A DNA stretch of 64,000 bases from Paralichthys olivaceus (GCF_024713975.1 NC_091110.1:20406501-20470500); one strand, 5' to 3'; shown: positions 1 through 31,856, counted from the first letter of the stretch. Numbers and translations are program-made. Notes: generated by a model from the sequence alone, not told the origin.

Positions 1-77
1 CATCCTGCCACCAGGGGGCAGTTGAGATGCTTGGGCTTCAGTTTTTGGGAGCTGTCATGTCGTCCATCTTTATTTAC
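1..77 (-). repeat. MITE family A, truncated copy in the last PKN3 intron
   Basis: This is a reverse-orientation fragment of a dispersed element seen about ten times in the window. It carries the CTCF-like core CCACCAGGGGGCA at 8-20 and ends in the family terminus tgtcgtccatctttattta near 58-77. It is cut by the window edge. Confidence 0.75.
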
Positions 78-231
78 AGTTTAGGTCTGAGAGCACATGA
101 GGTGGTGGAATGTCAGTTGAGTGTTAATACTTAAAATGATTATTATGATTTTGAACCAGTTAATATATTGTAATCGTACATGACGGTAGAATGTTTGTGT
201 GTCTGTAGATGTGTAACGTGTTGATCTTTAA

Positions 232-441
<210 letters not shown>

Positions 442-522
442 CCACCGGAGGGCGCCCTCTTCGACAAACCCCTGGAGACGACAACACTGCCTTTTTGTAT
501 CAGAACCAGTCTGTCAGAGGCT

Positions 523-811
523 GGAATAAAGATGGACGACGTGACGGCTCCCTCACTGAAGCCAAAACATCTGGATCGCCCCCTGGTGGCTGGCTGTAGA
601 ATACTTCATAAACATCACGATTGACAGCTGAGACTGACTCGTGATTGGTTGAGTGCGTGTATGGGCGGGACCTCGACACCACAGCTCCACCCATTGATCT
701 GCACAGACTGACTGCAAATGACATCATCGCCCCAAGATGGCAGCGTTTGTCTCTGAGATATTTTGGCCGGCCAGTCAGAGGAAGTGAGACGTGTCGTCCA
801 TCTTTACTTAG
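523..811 (+). mobile_element. MITE family A, near full-length copy
   Basis: This is the best complete copy of the family. It opens with AATAAAGATGGACGACGTGAC and closes with the inverted form GTCGTCCATCTTTACTTA, so its ends are terminal inverted repeats of about 18-20 bp. Inside are CGCCCCCTGGTGG (577-589, CTCF-like, reverse), a block with ttgacagctgagactgactcg, and CCAAGATGGCAGCG (733 onward, YY1-like). No ORF of note was seen, so it is presumably non-autonomous. It directly follows the PKN3 stop codon and supplies the AATAAA at 525-530. Confidence 0.75.
525..530 (+). terminator. Candidate PKN3 poly(A) signal
   Basis: AATAAA lies 84 bases after the PKN3 stop, within the left terminus of the MITE at 523-811. 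A second AATAAA is at 1010-1015. Which one is used cannot be told from sequence. Confidence 0.45.
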
Positions 812-2299
812 TCAGTGGCCATCACTCACTCACTCTGATTTCATGACTCAGCGTTTACTGCCGTCTCATTGACCTATGTTTTTTTATTGGGATGTAAAAT
901 ACTGGGAAATAGTTAATTTATAATGTTTCTCAGTGTTTTTCTTTTTAAAATAATATGACAGAACAAACCGGCCTGTAAAGTGTAAAACTACATGAAGGAA
1001 ATATGAATGAATAAATTTAATTCATCAAACATTTATTTATTCAAGTTTACAGTAATTTCCAAAGTAGTAAAAAACATTAGTACAGTATTGCATATAATCC
1101 AGAGGTACATGAATGAATTCATAGAATAACTTATTGCTCTTTCACAAGTTTCCATTACACAAACACAAACAGCACAAACTCTTTTCTGCTTCACTTTCAC
1201 TTCTCGATCAAAACACTCGTACAAAAGTCTAAAGACGTTTTCTACCTGAAAATAAATAAATGATAAATACGATGTTAAAACAGCTTAAAGTCAAAGTGGT
1301 TAGATGAACACTAGTGATGATACAGTGCAGTTCTTCAACCTTTACATTTCCAAAAATAAGATTCTCTGACTTTGGCTGCATCTGCTGTTTCAGTTAAAAA
1401 ATAAAAAAAACGCTGTTCAGTGTGGACGCAGGTGTAACCATAGCAACAGTGGTGTTTTTTCACTTGTTATAAAGTCAGTTGTACAGGGAGCTCCTGTCCT
1501 GAGACATTCTGTCAGTCCTCAATACTACAGGAGGGGGTCTTAAAGAGACAGAGGCTGAACAGAGGAGCTGCAGCGATGGACAGTCTGAGGACAGAGATTC
1601 TGAACGTTGGAGCGTGAAGACATTTTACAATAAAACACTAATTTAATGATCAACCTGAATATGAACAGTTTATGTTTGTGGACACAGCTCTGGTCTGTTT
1701 AAGACATGGACGCTGTTAATCCTCTGTACAGAATAAATAATTCAGTCAGTTAACACGTGAAAACAAAATGTCCAACTTGATCGAGTGAACATAAAAACCA
1801 TTGATCTGAACTAGTGACGCTAAATATAAGGTATCAAGAGTAAAGTTCAGAATTATTGAACAGTCCAGTTGTCAGGTTTAACCATGTGACGGTGACAACT
1901 CCACATCAATGATTCAGAGGAGTCAGAGTTCAGTGGGACGAGTCAACACTCAACCTGAAAGTGCCTGCAGGCAATAAAGAAATGAAAAGTCTGAATGATT
2001 GTAAACGGCTGCTGGTAACATGTCGTCTGCAGAGACGTTAACGAGGAGCTGATGTCTCACTCTGAGGAAACACCAGACTGTTTTTATTCTGTTCACAGCC
2101 GTGATCAGAGGAGAAGATATTCTGGATCTGTGGAATCATGTGGAGCACAACACAAAGCACTGAGAGGAGGAACGTGCAGAGTGAACGATGCAGAGTTATG
2201 GCACAAAAACACAGGTGCCGATATATAAAAGGTAAACTGCACACAAGGAAAGTTTAATCTTCACGACGTCACGTCTCAGTCTGTTCGTGACGTTTGTTC
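812..2299. other. Tail-to-tail intergenic stretch between PKN3 and ZDHHC12
   Basis: No coding exon was recognised. It should hold the 3' UTRs of both genes. A dispersed element (family C) lies at 1531-1640. The rest is AT-rich with no clear structure. Confidence 0.6.
1531..1640 (+). repeat. Dispersed repeat family C, copy 1
   Basis: The block begins gtcttaaagagacagaggctg and continues gaggagctgcagcgatggac, then agtctgaggacagagattct. Similar blocks occur at 25217-25366 and 55943-56067. It resembles a short repeat common in teleost genomes; its class is not known to me. Confidence 0.7.
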
Positions 2300-4196
2300 C
2301 TACACCTGGTCGCTGCCCTCCCTGAAGTAGACCTGCTCCCACACCACGGTGCCCCACTCGCAGAAGAAACCCCACAGGTTGTGAAAGGTGCCGCGGTCGA
2401 ACGGGTTCTCGTCGGCGCCGCAGTGTTTGAGGTAGGAGATGCGGTGGCGTGACATGAACTCCCAGGTGGTGGTGTTGAGAGAGACCAGGTAGAGGTGCGA
2501 GCCGAGCAGGAGCAAGACGATGAGCGACAGCAGAGCCACCAGCACGGCCACGGCCAGCAGCATGCCGTTGGTCCGCAGCCACAGCTGCCAGATGGGGGCG
2601 TAGCTGAACCCCGTCCTGGGGGGACAAGCAGGAGACATAGGATGTGTGGAGGCGTTACGACCACAGCGGAGACGAGGGGACAGAGTCGTACTCACCAGGC
2701 GATGTGAAGCCCCCACAGCAGCACCAGCAGCTGCACGGCCAAGTACAGCACAAACCAGCGGTGGTTCCTCTCACCCACACAGTTCTCGATCCAGGGGCAG
2801 TGATGGTCGTAACGCCGCACGCAGTGCTGACACGTCTGGCAGTGCTTCGATCTCATTGGCTGCTGCTTGAAATGGAGGTCGATGTGTTTAGAAGACAAAT
2901 AGTTTAAATGGGTTTTTTTTAAACTTGAGTTGTGAGTAATTAAAGACTTTTAGAAGTGTTCACAGTTTAATATAAATCAGAGACTTTAGGTTTGATGATT
3001 CGTTTACACGCTCACGCTAACGCACACGCTCCTGTATCATACGTGTTCACTGGAGGTCGTGTGCTTGTGTAACATAGACCCGCTCAGTTATTCTAAACCA
3101 CCGATGGTTCAAGACTCATGTTTCTGACTGAACGCTGAACAATGACGTCACTCAACATCCTGCTGCTTCCAGAGCTTTCAACCACACTTCAGTCTTCATC
3201 ACTTCTTCCTCTGTCACTGAAAACATCTGAACAATGTGGTTAAAAGCTCCGTAAAGAACCTTGAGTTTCATTTACCGTCAAATCAAGAATCATTTCAACA
3301 CTTGGGTAGAAAAGTTTTGCAGGATGTTAACTAAAATAAACTGAGCCGGTGGCGGCGCAAGGCAGGCGTCGTACCTGCAACAGACAGTGTCCGCAGCGGC
3401 GCTGTCGCAGGGACTTGGTGGTGGGCGGGATCATGTCCTGCTGCTCCTCCGTCACTCCCAACGTGAACTGAAGCGACACAGAGGAGACAAAAGAGACAAA
3501 GAGGTGAGAGGAGCAACGACTCGGTTTCTGTTCAAGCTTTTATCATAAACATTTTGAAATATCACAGATCTGATGTTCACGCTCCTGATGAGTCTTCGTC
3601 TCGACCGTGGTCACGACTCACCTGTAAATCACTGTCGTCTGACAGGATGAAGCCCGGGTCCATCAGAGAGACGGCGAAGTAGAGCAGCACCGACACGAGC
3701 ACGAGCAGAACGAAGAGGACGGGCTGGACGAGCTGACCCGTCTCCTCCTGCTTCCTCAGCTCTGTCACACAGAAACACCAGGTTTCATTAAAGGTGGGTT
3801 TCAGTCACATGACCCACAGGTCAGATATGAGGACCAATCAGAATCAACCTTGTTTGTTATGTTTAGATTCCACAGAATGAGCATTAATATTTATCCTATT
3901 AGATTATTAGTTTGTATTTGGACGATCAGATACACATTCTGATATCAGTCGATATCAATAACTATCATGATTAATGTGTTTTACTACAAAGTATCTGCCT
4001 CAGATTGTACTCTGATGTAATTATACATGTGAGTATCTGTAGGATGAGGAATGTTCTTTAAATTCCATATGTGGACACACATGTCCTGAAGTGTCTCACC
4101 TGTGTCGTGCAGGAACAGAATCAACGTTATGACCCAGGTCAGAATCACATGAGCGGTTCTCACCACGAACCCGGACCCGAACACGTTCTTAAACAT
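2300..4196 (-). CDS. zdhhc12: ZDHHC12, palmitoyltransferase (DHHC type), five exons
   Basis: This is a membrane S-acyltransferase that attaches palmitate to cysteines of proteins at the Golgi/ER. Coding exons on the minus strand are 4196-4100, 3761-3622, 3467-3375, 2862-2696 and 2615-2300. Phases agree and give 270 aa (human about 267). Two hydrophobic segments precede the Cys-rich domain, which has [12 protein letters not shown] and the catalytic [20 protein letters not shown]. Two more hydrophobic segments follow, then [12 protein letters not shown], the family's TTxE motif, and NPFDRG. The start is the ATG at 4196; the reading frame is open a little further up, but only to a GTG. The next gene on this strand is UAP1L1, about 1 kb upstream, and a CTCF-like site sits in the promoter (4296-4310). 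Close agreement with ZDHHC12 makes the assignment strong. Confidence 0.93.
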
Positions 4197-4295
4197 GGTC
4201 CTCACATGTCACTGCATCGTGCACGTTCACACGCACAGTTAGCGACGAACTAACGATAAAAACATTCGTCCAGAGCGTTAACGACGTCCCGCTGT

Positions 4296-4310
4296 CGCGC
4301 CCCCTAGCGG
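4296..4310 (-). promoter_or_regulatory. CTCF-like site in the ZDHHC12 promoter
   Basis: The plus strand reads CGCGCCCCCTAGCGG, so the minus strand reads CCGCTAGGGGGCGCG. This fits the known CTCF core CCASYAGRKGGC at all positions except the third. It lies about 100 bases upstream of the ZDHHC12 start codon and, unlike most such motifs here, is not inside a recognised MITE. Binding is inferred only. Confidence 0.5.
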
Positions 4311-4379
4311 CGACCACCGCAGCGACTCCACCGGAGACTGAAGGAAATAATAATTTGAGACCGGAAATAAACCAGCGGT

Positions 4380-5087
4380 TCAATAAACATGGACCCTGGA
4401 GTCAACTCACATCAAAGCCAGATCAAAGTCAGATCAAAGTCAGACTCAGATTATTGGGACACGGAGCGTCCGCTTGTTTTCTGTTGTCCTCTCTCTCTGC
4501 TCTCATTGGTCAGCACCGGTCACATGACGACTCAGGGTACGGTGGTCGGCAGAGACAAGAGAAAAACATCCCCGGTCTCTCGACCTGGATTTAATTAATA
4601 ACAGTAATATACAGAATGTTTATATGAACATTTATTCTACAACGAACATCAGAGACTATTTTCATCTATTTAAATAAACATTCATTTCTTCTTTCATCTT
4701 CATTTGGAAAATTAAGATTGATTTAATGTTTCATTATTTGTTTACTATTAATAGATCTTTATCTTTCTCTAGTTAAACTATTTACATATGATAATAAAAT
4801 AATAATAATAATGATTCATATTTATTGTATTATGATATATTTGTATCATTATCCCAAAACATTTTTTGGAATAATTTCACTAAAAACGATTAGATTCTTA
4901 TTGATTTTAATATTTAGAATTTCAAACATTTCCAGCAATGAACAGATTTCTTCCCTTTATTTTTCTGTTTCGTTGTTTTGTTTGTGTGAATTATTTAATA
5001 GAACCTAAATAAACAAAATCTATGAAATGAAACGAAACATCATTCATTTGCTTTTTAGAAAATGTTTTAATAGATGTAAAAAACATT
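4380..5087. other. Intergenic AT-rich stretch, nothing recognised
   Basis: This lies between the ZDHHC12 promoter and the UAP1L1 3' end. I see no exon, RNA gene or clear repeat. A short duplicated run of gatcaaagtca occurs near 4415-4445. Confidence 0.5.
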
Positions 5088-5093
5088 TTTATT
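5088..5093 (-). terminator. Candidate UAP1L1 poly(A) signal
   Basis: TTTATT on the plus strand (AATAAA on the minus strand) lies about 125 bases beyond the UAP1L1 stop codon. Confidence 0.4.
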
Positions 5094-5217
5094 TGGATTT
5101 AAATCATGAAATTTATCTGAAGCTCTTAAAAAAGTGAGAATTATGGGAGAAGGAGGTTTGGTTTGATTTTCACATTAAGTTTGGAAATGAACCAGTCGTC
5201 TGCTCGGTGTCGTTCCG

Positions 5218-8146
<2,929 letters not shown>

Positions 8147-8429
8147 GCCGAGTCCCGGGGAGCCGAGCAGGAGTCACCGGGGACAGCAGACCTCTCCGTC
8201 CGGGGCGGTGCTGGAGGAAGTGAGCGCGTGTTGTGAGCGCAGCTCAGGCTCCACACACGGATCTGATGTGGAGGATTTACCCGGAAATCCTGGAGCAGCT
8301 GCAGGTTCGAACAGTTCACCCCGGGGACCAGACGTCCAGAGCCCGCAGAGGACGTGAGAGCGTCCCGGTAAAGACTCAACTCAAGAGACCGTGAGAGTCC
8401 AAAGTTCACATCTGGAAGACAACACAGAT

Positions 8430-8480
8430 CACATGTGTGCAGAGCAGCAGCGCCCCCTGCAGACACACCTGCTGATTACA
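8430..8480. repeat. Short dispersed block with CAGCGCCCCCTGCAG
   Basis: A block reading agcagcgccccctgcag followed by a cctgctgattac-like tail recurs near 31386, 39266 and 50883. It is a fragment of an unidentified dispersed repeat (family F). Confidence 0.5.
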
Positions 8481-8639
8481 TCAAATCACTGTTTCACATG
8501 AATCTACATGTTCTACTTTATTTTAGTTTCAGTTCTTTTAGATTAGCATTTAACTAGTTTGTTTGAAAGTGTGTATATATATTTATTCTCTCAGAACGAG
8601 TTAGTATATATTGGTACATATACACAGGAGAACGATTAT

Positions 8640-8760
8640 AAATAAAGATAGGAGGAGAAGAATATAATAATAACGATAATAGTTATAATATTGGTAATAT
8701 AATAATAGTAATATAATAATAATAGTAATATCATAATAATCATAATAATAAATTCTATGA
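8640..8760. repeat. AT-rich (TAA)n-type low-complexity repeat
   Basis: Runs of aataataa and taatataataata dominate this stretch between the divergent UAP1L1 and SLC25A25 genes. No coding content. Confidence 0.8.
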
Positions 8761-8968
8761 TATAGGTCAGCCTCTTCTAATGATAGTACTAATGTAGTAA
8801 TGTCCTGATGCTGCAGGATAAGACAGATTGAATCAGTTTTATTTGTAAAATCATTTATTTAATTAATGTAAAAGTTGAATAAATTATTCTCCACTAGTAA
8901 TACCAAAGTTAAACACAAGATGGCGCCATAGTTCCTCCTTCACACACCTGACTGCGCGCTCGCTGAGA

Positions 8969-8978
8969 TCTCGCGAGG
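8969..8978 (+). promoter_or_regulatory. TCTCGCGAGR-type promoter motif of SLC25A25
   Basis: TCTCGCGAGG, nine of ten bases of the TCTCGCGAGA element typical of CpG-island promoters (bound by BANP in vertebrates), begins a GC-rich stretch that runs into the long-form first exon of SLC25A25. A promoter role is inferred. Confidence 0.45.
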
Positions 8979-9404
8979 ATCAACGAGACTTGCGTCTCCG
9001 CTGGCTGCCGGAGCGTCTCCTTCTCTCTGCCGGTTAACGGCTCCGATCGCTGGACTCACCTGCTCCTCCGCCCCGGTCTGGGACTCCGGAGCCTTGTTAC
9101 CGGCGATGTGTGATACCGGATTCCGGTTTGACCTCCACCGTGACGAGTATTTTAACGGGAGGATTCCTCGGTTTACCGGCGTCTCTCTAACGTTCACTTC
9201 CCGCTGATGACGCGGCGTGTCACGTGGACTCATAACGGAGGATTCCCGGTGTGGGGGTGAGAGTGTCCCGGTGTGATCCCTGACGGGAGGCGGGTTTGTG
9301 AAGAAGTCAACCGGCGGCTGGTCCGATGCAGGGACACGTGTTGTCCCGGTGCTGTGACGGTGTGTCCGGTATGTGACGGGGACCGGAGAAGCTTCGGGCT
9401 CAGG

Positions 9405-15211
<5,807 letters not shown>

Positions 15212-17506
15212 GGAGGAGGCGGAAGGTTTGACTGCGTTTGGATCTAAGAAGCAAGCAGCAGAAATTCTACACATTTAAATCAATAATCCACTTCCAGGGT
15301 TTGAAGGATGAAGGTGATGACAGAACTTTGTGGAAGGAGCAGAGTTTGTCCTTTATTTCAAACTTTCTTTTAGCGAGTCAGAAATGCTCCCGCTTTGTTT
15401 TAGCAAAACTAAAGTTCACATTGAATTGAAGGTGTTTTACTGGAGGACCAGTAAATGTTGTCTGAGCTGCTGCGCTGTGTTAAACAGTCTTTAGTCTTAA
15501 AGGGCTTCGCTTACGTTCACTTTATATCAAACATTCCTCACTGCTGGACGACTGAGACCACACTGAACCTCCGAGGACAGTGAGCATGCACGGAGGTTCG
15601 ATTCCCTTCATGCTCCTTCATTTTCATTTAGCTGATCCACGGCCAACAGAAAACTAACTGGAGCTTTTTCACGTCTACAAACTCAACTGTGGACCAAAAA
15701 ATACCTGATTCCATTACATGTGTTCTTTGTTCCGTTGTCTCCCACAATCTGATCTGTTAGATCCAGAAAGAGAGAAACTGCAGAGAGCACAAGATTCTTT
15801 AATTTATTCTTTAGAACAAACGATGCATTAACGAAATAATGTCAACGAATCATACGGATCACGTTTCCTTTCAGAATCCTCGATAATAAAGAAATAAAGG
15901 TTCAGAATCATTTCATGACGTCAGGAGGAAACTTCTGCATCGTTACCTTTGTCTCGCTCCTCTTCACCTTGTTGTCGGGACCGTCGCAGCGAGCGGAGAC
16001 AAACAGTTTGGATTTCAGGTTTGGTTGTGAAACGTGGAGCTGAAGCACTTTGATGATCTTTGATTTAAACGCATGGAGCAGGTTTCATTTGAGTGAATCT
16101 CTCAGCTGTGGTTGTTGAATTTACTTTGAAAGAGACGATGACACTGAACAGGATGTGGAAACTACAGAGAACCAAACGCCGGCTCGTCACATGACAGCAG
16201 CTCCCGTCCGGTGGACGTGTTGATCCTGATTTTACACAGAACTGTGATTCAACCGGTTTTTTCTTTGTGTTGAAAAATGATCTGCAACAAAAACAGGTTT
16301 GTCGTCATCAGTGAAACTAAGACAAACTCATTAAGAAACCGTACGGACATTATTTATATCTGACGTTTAATAATGTTTCACTATGGAGAAGCTTTCTCCT
16401 CCTTTCCACCGTCACTCCTGCAGACTTCATTCACTCAACATGTTGGTTTTCATTATGAACCATCAGGTCAAAGAGAAACTTTTCTTTCGGATGCTGTTGA
16501 ATATTTCAGCATCTTGTTGGATCGAGACGTTTCCAGGTCAAAGCTCCTTTGAGTCACATGATTGGACGTCCAATCAGAGGATGACCTCTGAGAGGAGTGG
16601 TCAGTTTCCCATGGTGCCTTGGGTTGAAACACAGTGAGAGGTGTTCAGAGTCTGTGGGACATTGAATGCACTTTAAGGTTCTGGGCTTTAACTCCTTTAT
16701 TTATTACTGTATTTATTTATTTATTCTTTAAGGATTAATGACTGAGTTTGTGATCTAATGCTTGTGCTGAATCATTTCATTTTTATTACCTGGATTATTT
16801 GATTCACCTGTGGTCAAGTCAAAGTCTGGAATATGGAGTCCCAAAGTTATTTTCTAACTTGAAATAAAATTGAATGATTGAATGTAGATTTTCATTTCAT
16901 TTTATTTCCACGCGTGATGGTTGATGTTTGATTTACTCATTTAGTTTTTACTGAACTTTGGGGCTCCAGACAAAGATTCTTTGTGATTTCACACACGTGT
17001 GTTACGATGACACGGGAAGATTTTCATCATGAACACGTCTGAATATGAGAAACACAAGATCAATCTGAACAGATCATCTTTGTACCGACACTGATTCTGT
17101 TGTGGAAATCAAACGATGAATGATAAGATGCTCGTCGACCTGCTGCATGTCGTCCGCTCTCCTGCTCCAGCATCACGTGGAACTCTACGTCTCTGCAGCG
17201 GCTGCAGACATTTGCTCATTCGCCTGTCGACCTTCACAGGTTTGGGAGAGAACGTCTCAGTCCGTCCTCTGACCCTTCGCTCTGATCTCGTATTCATGCA
17301 CAAGTTAGTGAACGTTTTCATCCGGTGGCTGCGTTTAAATGTTCCACACGTTCTACTTTGAATGTCTTGAACGTAGCCTCGGTGTTTGTCACAGTGACCG
17401 GACTACACACACTGAAGGCTACTGGGCATATTAGCAAACTGGGGCATATTCAGTATATATATATATATTTCTAGTTTATTTTATTATGTTGACTGGAAGT
17501 GACAGA

Positions 17507-17541
<35 letters not shown>

Positions 17542-17640
17542 ACAGCAGCTGGAGAATGTTGAAGAATATTTATGCTTGTTTGAGATCAGCTGTTAAATAA
17601 AGTTGTTCAGCAGTGGAACGTGTTTGTTTTCATTTGGGAG
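15212..17640 (+). other. SLC25A25 3' UTR and following sequence
   Basis: No coding exon was seen. Candidate poly(A) signals are AATAAA at 16863-16868 and 17596-17601. Mammalian SLC25A25 also has a long 3' UTR, so the first fits a UTR of about 1.65 kb. A short (TA)n is at 17454-17468 and a (GA)n at 17513-17538. Confidence 0.55.
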
Positions 17641-17642
17641 CC

Positions 17643-17732
17643 TGTGTGTGTGTGTGTGTGTCTGTGCGTGTGTGTGTGTGTGTGTCTGTATGTCTATGTG
17701 TGTGTGCGTGTGTCTGTATGTCTATGTGTGTA

Positions 17733-17765
<33 letters not shown>

Positions 17766-17766
17766 C
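17643..17766 (+). repeat. (TG)n compound microsatellite
   Basis: TG tracts are interrupted by tctgtatgtctatg units. Cys/Val ORFs here are artefacts. Confidence 0.9.
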
Positions 17767-17869
17767 ACCCTCCATCCCACACACTAGTTTTACAGACACA
17801 CAAACACATGAATGTTGACACATGTTCATTACGTGTATTTAGATTGTAAACAAAGACGGACACATGACA

Positions 17870-18120
17870 GCTCCCAAAGTGAAGCAAAGCGTCTCAGGCG
17901 CCCCCTGGTGGCTGGCTGCAGTACAGACCACACACTCCTCCTCCATGTTAACAGATGGTTGAATAAATGTTTGTAAAGATGTTGTTGTGTCGTTCTTCTG
18001 TTTGTTTCTCATCAGTTTGGTTTGAATCAGTTATTTGATGTCAAAACAGGCGGAGACGTCATGATTGACAGCTGACACTGACTCCTGATTGGTCGAGGGT
18101 CTTTATATACAGTCTATGGT
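17870..18120 (+). mobile_element. MITE family A copy
   Basis: It shares with the copy at 523-811 the gaagc.aagc block, GCGCCCCCTGGTGG (17898-17911), the tgattgacagctgacactgactc block and a gattggtcgag block. It also has an inner stretch with catcagtttggtttgaatcagttatttg that recurs at 28275 and 61470. Confidence 0.75.
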
Positions 18121-18217
18121 ATCGACTGGACTCTGACGCCACAGCACCCTCCCCCGAACATTCAAATATTCTCCTGAATGTTTTTTATTTTTTCCAAATA
18201 AAGATGAATACATTTTC

Positions 18218-18380
18218 CTCTTTGTTGTGTTTTGTGTTTGTTGTGTTTTGTTTTATGTTTGTTGTGTTTTGTTTTATGTTTGTTGTGTTTTGTTTTATGT
18301 TTGTATGTTTGTATGTTTTGTGTTTGTTATGTTTTGTGTTTGTTATGTTTTGTTTGTTGTGTTTTGTGTTTGTATTTGTC
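18218..18380 (+). repeat. Minisatellite of ttgttgtgttttgttttatg units
   Basis: About 20-bp imperfect units are repeated across the stretch. The hydrophobic Cys/Phe/Val reading frames are artefacts. Confidence 0.8.
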
Positions 18381-18431
18381 CTGTTTCTTTAAACAGATGT
18401 GTGTACATGTATATTGTGTATTCAGTTGTCC

Positions 18432-18434
<3 letters not shown>

Positions 18435-18486
<52 letters not shown>
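18435..18486 (+). repeat. (GT)n microsatellite
   Basis: Uninterrupted GT tract upstream of NAIF1. Confidence 0.95.
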
Positions 18487-18487
<1 letters not shown>

Positions 18488-18633
18488 GTTAAAATATTAA
18501 GATAAAGCCACAGAACGTAAAGTCGTATTCTCGATCTACGTGTGAATTTGAACGGAGGTTACGCAGAAAACGTCCCTTTGCTTTTGAGACACATAGTTTG
18601 TTTGGCTCGCTGAGTGACTGACGTTTGCTTCAG

Positions 18634-18700
18634 CCAATAGCAGCAGAGCATTCAGCCCGACCGACAGGCTCCCGGCCAATGGAGCGCCAGTGGGCGGGAC
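18634..18700 (+). promoter_or_regulatory. NAIF1 promoter elements
   Basis: Two CCAAT boxes (18634-18638 and 18676-18680) and a GC box GGGCGG (18692-18697) lie within 200 bases of the NAIF1 ATG. This fits a TATA-less housekeeping promoter. Confidence 0.5.
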
Positions 18701-18825
18701 TCCCGGCCCAGCTACGTAAGCGTTGCCGTGGTGGGGAAGAAGCGGATTCTGGAAGCCATTACGCTGCGCACAGCACTTGAGTAAATCCTCCACTTCTACG
18801 CACAATACGCACCGAGGAGGCGGCG

Positions 18826-23050
<4,225 letters not shown>

Positions 23051-23244
23051 CCGGTGAGAGGATGACCGCGACCGGACGTCTGGACGAAGTTTACGTGTGA
23101 GAACGAAGGTTTGTGAGAGTTACGTTGTTTGCGTGGCAGCAGCTGTTTGCGTAGAGAACAGTGACGTCAGAGAGAAGAACCAGAGAGGTGTAAATGAAAC
23201 GTGATTTTAAAATGAAGCGTTTTTCTGAAGTTGAGGAAACTTGA

Positions 23245-30365
<7,121 letters not shown>

Positions 30366-31400
30366 GACAAACTGATCACGTGTCTGTGACATCACGCTGC
30401 AGCTTCAGTAAACATCTCCGCACCGCACCGAACTTTATTTAAACGTCCACTGCACAGAAACAGTTTTCTAGTTCATTATTTCAGATCTGTGACATTTGAC
30501 TGAACAGAGATTCAACGATGAGTCTGAAACACGATGAGTCTGAAACACGATGAGTCTGAAACACGATGAGTCTGAAACACGATGAGTCTGAAACACGATG
30601 AGTCTGAAACACTCCCAGTGAAACTTCGACCAATACTTGAAGAAAACCTTTAAACCATCCAGACTGTGAGAAGTGTAGCGCAACACTGACATGAAATGAT
30701 GCGTTCAGGGTCCTCGTCAACTGTCCATGAATCCCAGTATCAGGTTGATTTTTGTCTGAACATCAGGTTCAGATTTCGTCTCTTCCTCCTTTTCTCAGCT
30801 TCAGTTCATGTTGTGGTTTAACGTCGGCCTGACGACCTCACGTCAAATTCCTGGTGAATACGTCGTGATTGTTTTGTTGAGTTGTCGAAGATCCTCTCGA
30901 CTCCGAATGAGAAACTATCGAGAGGCTTTAACTGGGGACCTGGATCAGAAGCTTTTATTATATTTTAAAGTTAGTTCATGTTTATTATTGTAATATTTTG
31001 CACATGCTTCTCTCTGGTGAGGATTTTTAAAAACCACTAAAAAGATGGAGATGGTACAGTTTTTTTTTTTACCGGCACATGACATGTTTTTATTTGAAAG
31101 TTCATCGTTCTTTTTCATTTCAATGATTCTTGCTCTCGGACAGAATCTGTCGTTTTCTGCTCTGATGACACGACGCACAGTCTGCGTTCTTATGGCCGGC
31201 CGTTTGTAACGTCCTGTCCCTGCACTTAATAACTTCTCTGTGACTCTGAAGGCTCCGGGTTCTTGTCACATTTCTGCATGAGCGTTCATTCATTCGAATC
31301 ATGAGTCGTTAAAACGTTCTTATATCTCAAGGCTGAGGAGAAATTTTAATTATAGCTGCAGTCACATGTTAGCGCTGCAGTTTAAAACAGCGCCCTCTGC
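30366..31400 (+). other. EEIG1 3' UTR region
   Basis: No exon was recognised. It contains a 16-bp minisatellite at 30517-30612. No canonical AATAAA is obvious before the MITE copies that start near 31437. Confidence 0.45.
30517..30612 (+). repeat. 16-bp minisatellite, EEIG1 3' UTR
   Basis: Six copies of cgatgagtctgaaaca, identical except at the ends. Confidence 0.92.
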
Positions 31401-31436
31401 AGCCACACTCATCAATATTTATCACATCACAGTTGA

Positions 31437-31625
31437 AGCGTAGACTGAAAGTAAACATGAACCCAAAAGTGAAGCCAAGTTATTTAGATCGCCCCCTGGT
31501 GGCTGGCTGCAGTACGGGCTTCTCTCAGCCAAGCTGCCCTCCAGAGTTCAAGTGTTTCCGTCTTGATTGACAGCTGAGACTGACTCGGGATTGGTCGAGT
31601 GCATGGCAGGAATATAATTTTCTCT
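31437..31625 (+). mobile_element. MITE family A copy
   Basis: It contains gaagccaag, CGCCCCCTGGTGGCTGGCTG (CTCF core 31490-31502) and ttgacagctgagactgactcggg. Confidence 0.75.
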
Positions 31626-31662
31626 CAATTCATATTTATCACTTCACAGTTTTGATCACAGA

Positions 31663-31854
31663 CTAAATAAAGATGGACGACATGAAGGCTCCTGAAAGTG
31701 AAGCCAAAGCATCTGGATCGCCCCCTGGTGGTGATATCTTTCACTGCTTGATCACTACTGCACAGACTCCAAATTATTTCATCACCACAAGATGGCAGCG
31801 TTCGTATCTGTGATGTTGTGGCTTCATTTCCGTTCGGACAAGTGGAGACGTGTG

Positions 31855-31856
<2 letters not shown>
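31663..31856 (+). mobile_element. MITE family A copy with complete left terminus
   Basis: It begins AAATAAAGATGGACGACATG and carries CGCCCCCTGGTGG (31719-31731) and CACAAGATGGCAGCG. It ends near gacgtgtggtcatc, where a (TC)n tract replaces the last bases of the right terminus. Confidence 0.75.

Noticed and set aside
645-872. A 75-residue ORF after PKN3
   Set aside because: It lies inside the MITE at 523-811 and shows no homology.
3984-4205. A longer N-terminus for ZDHHC12 starting at 4205
   Set aside because: The codon at 4205 is GTG on the minus strand; the first in-frame ATG is at 4196.
9273-9404. Upstream extension of SLC25A25
   Set aside because: The frame is open but begins at a GTG; the ATG at 9405 gives the family N-terminus.
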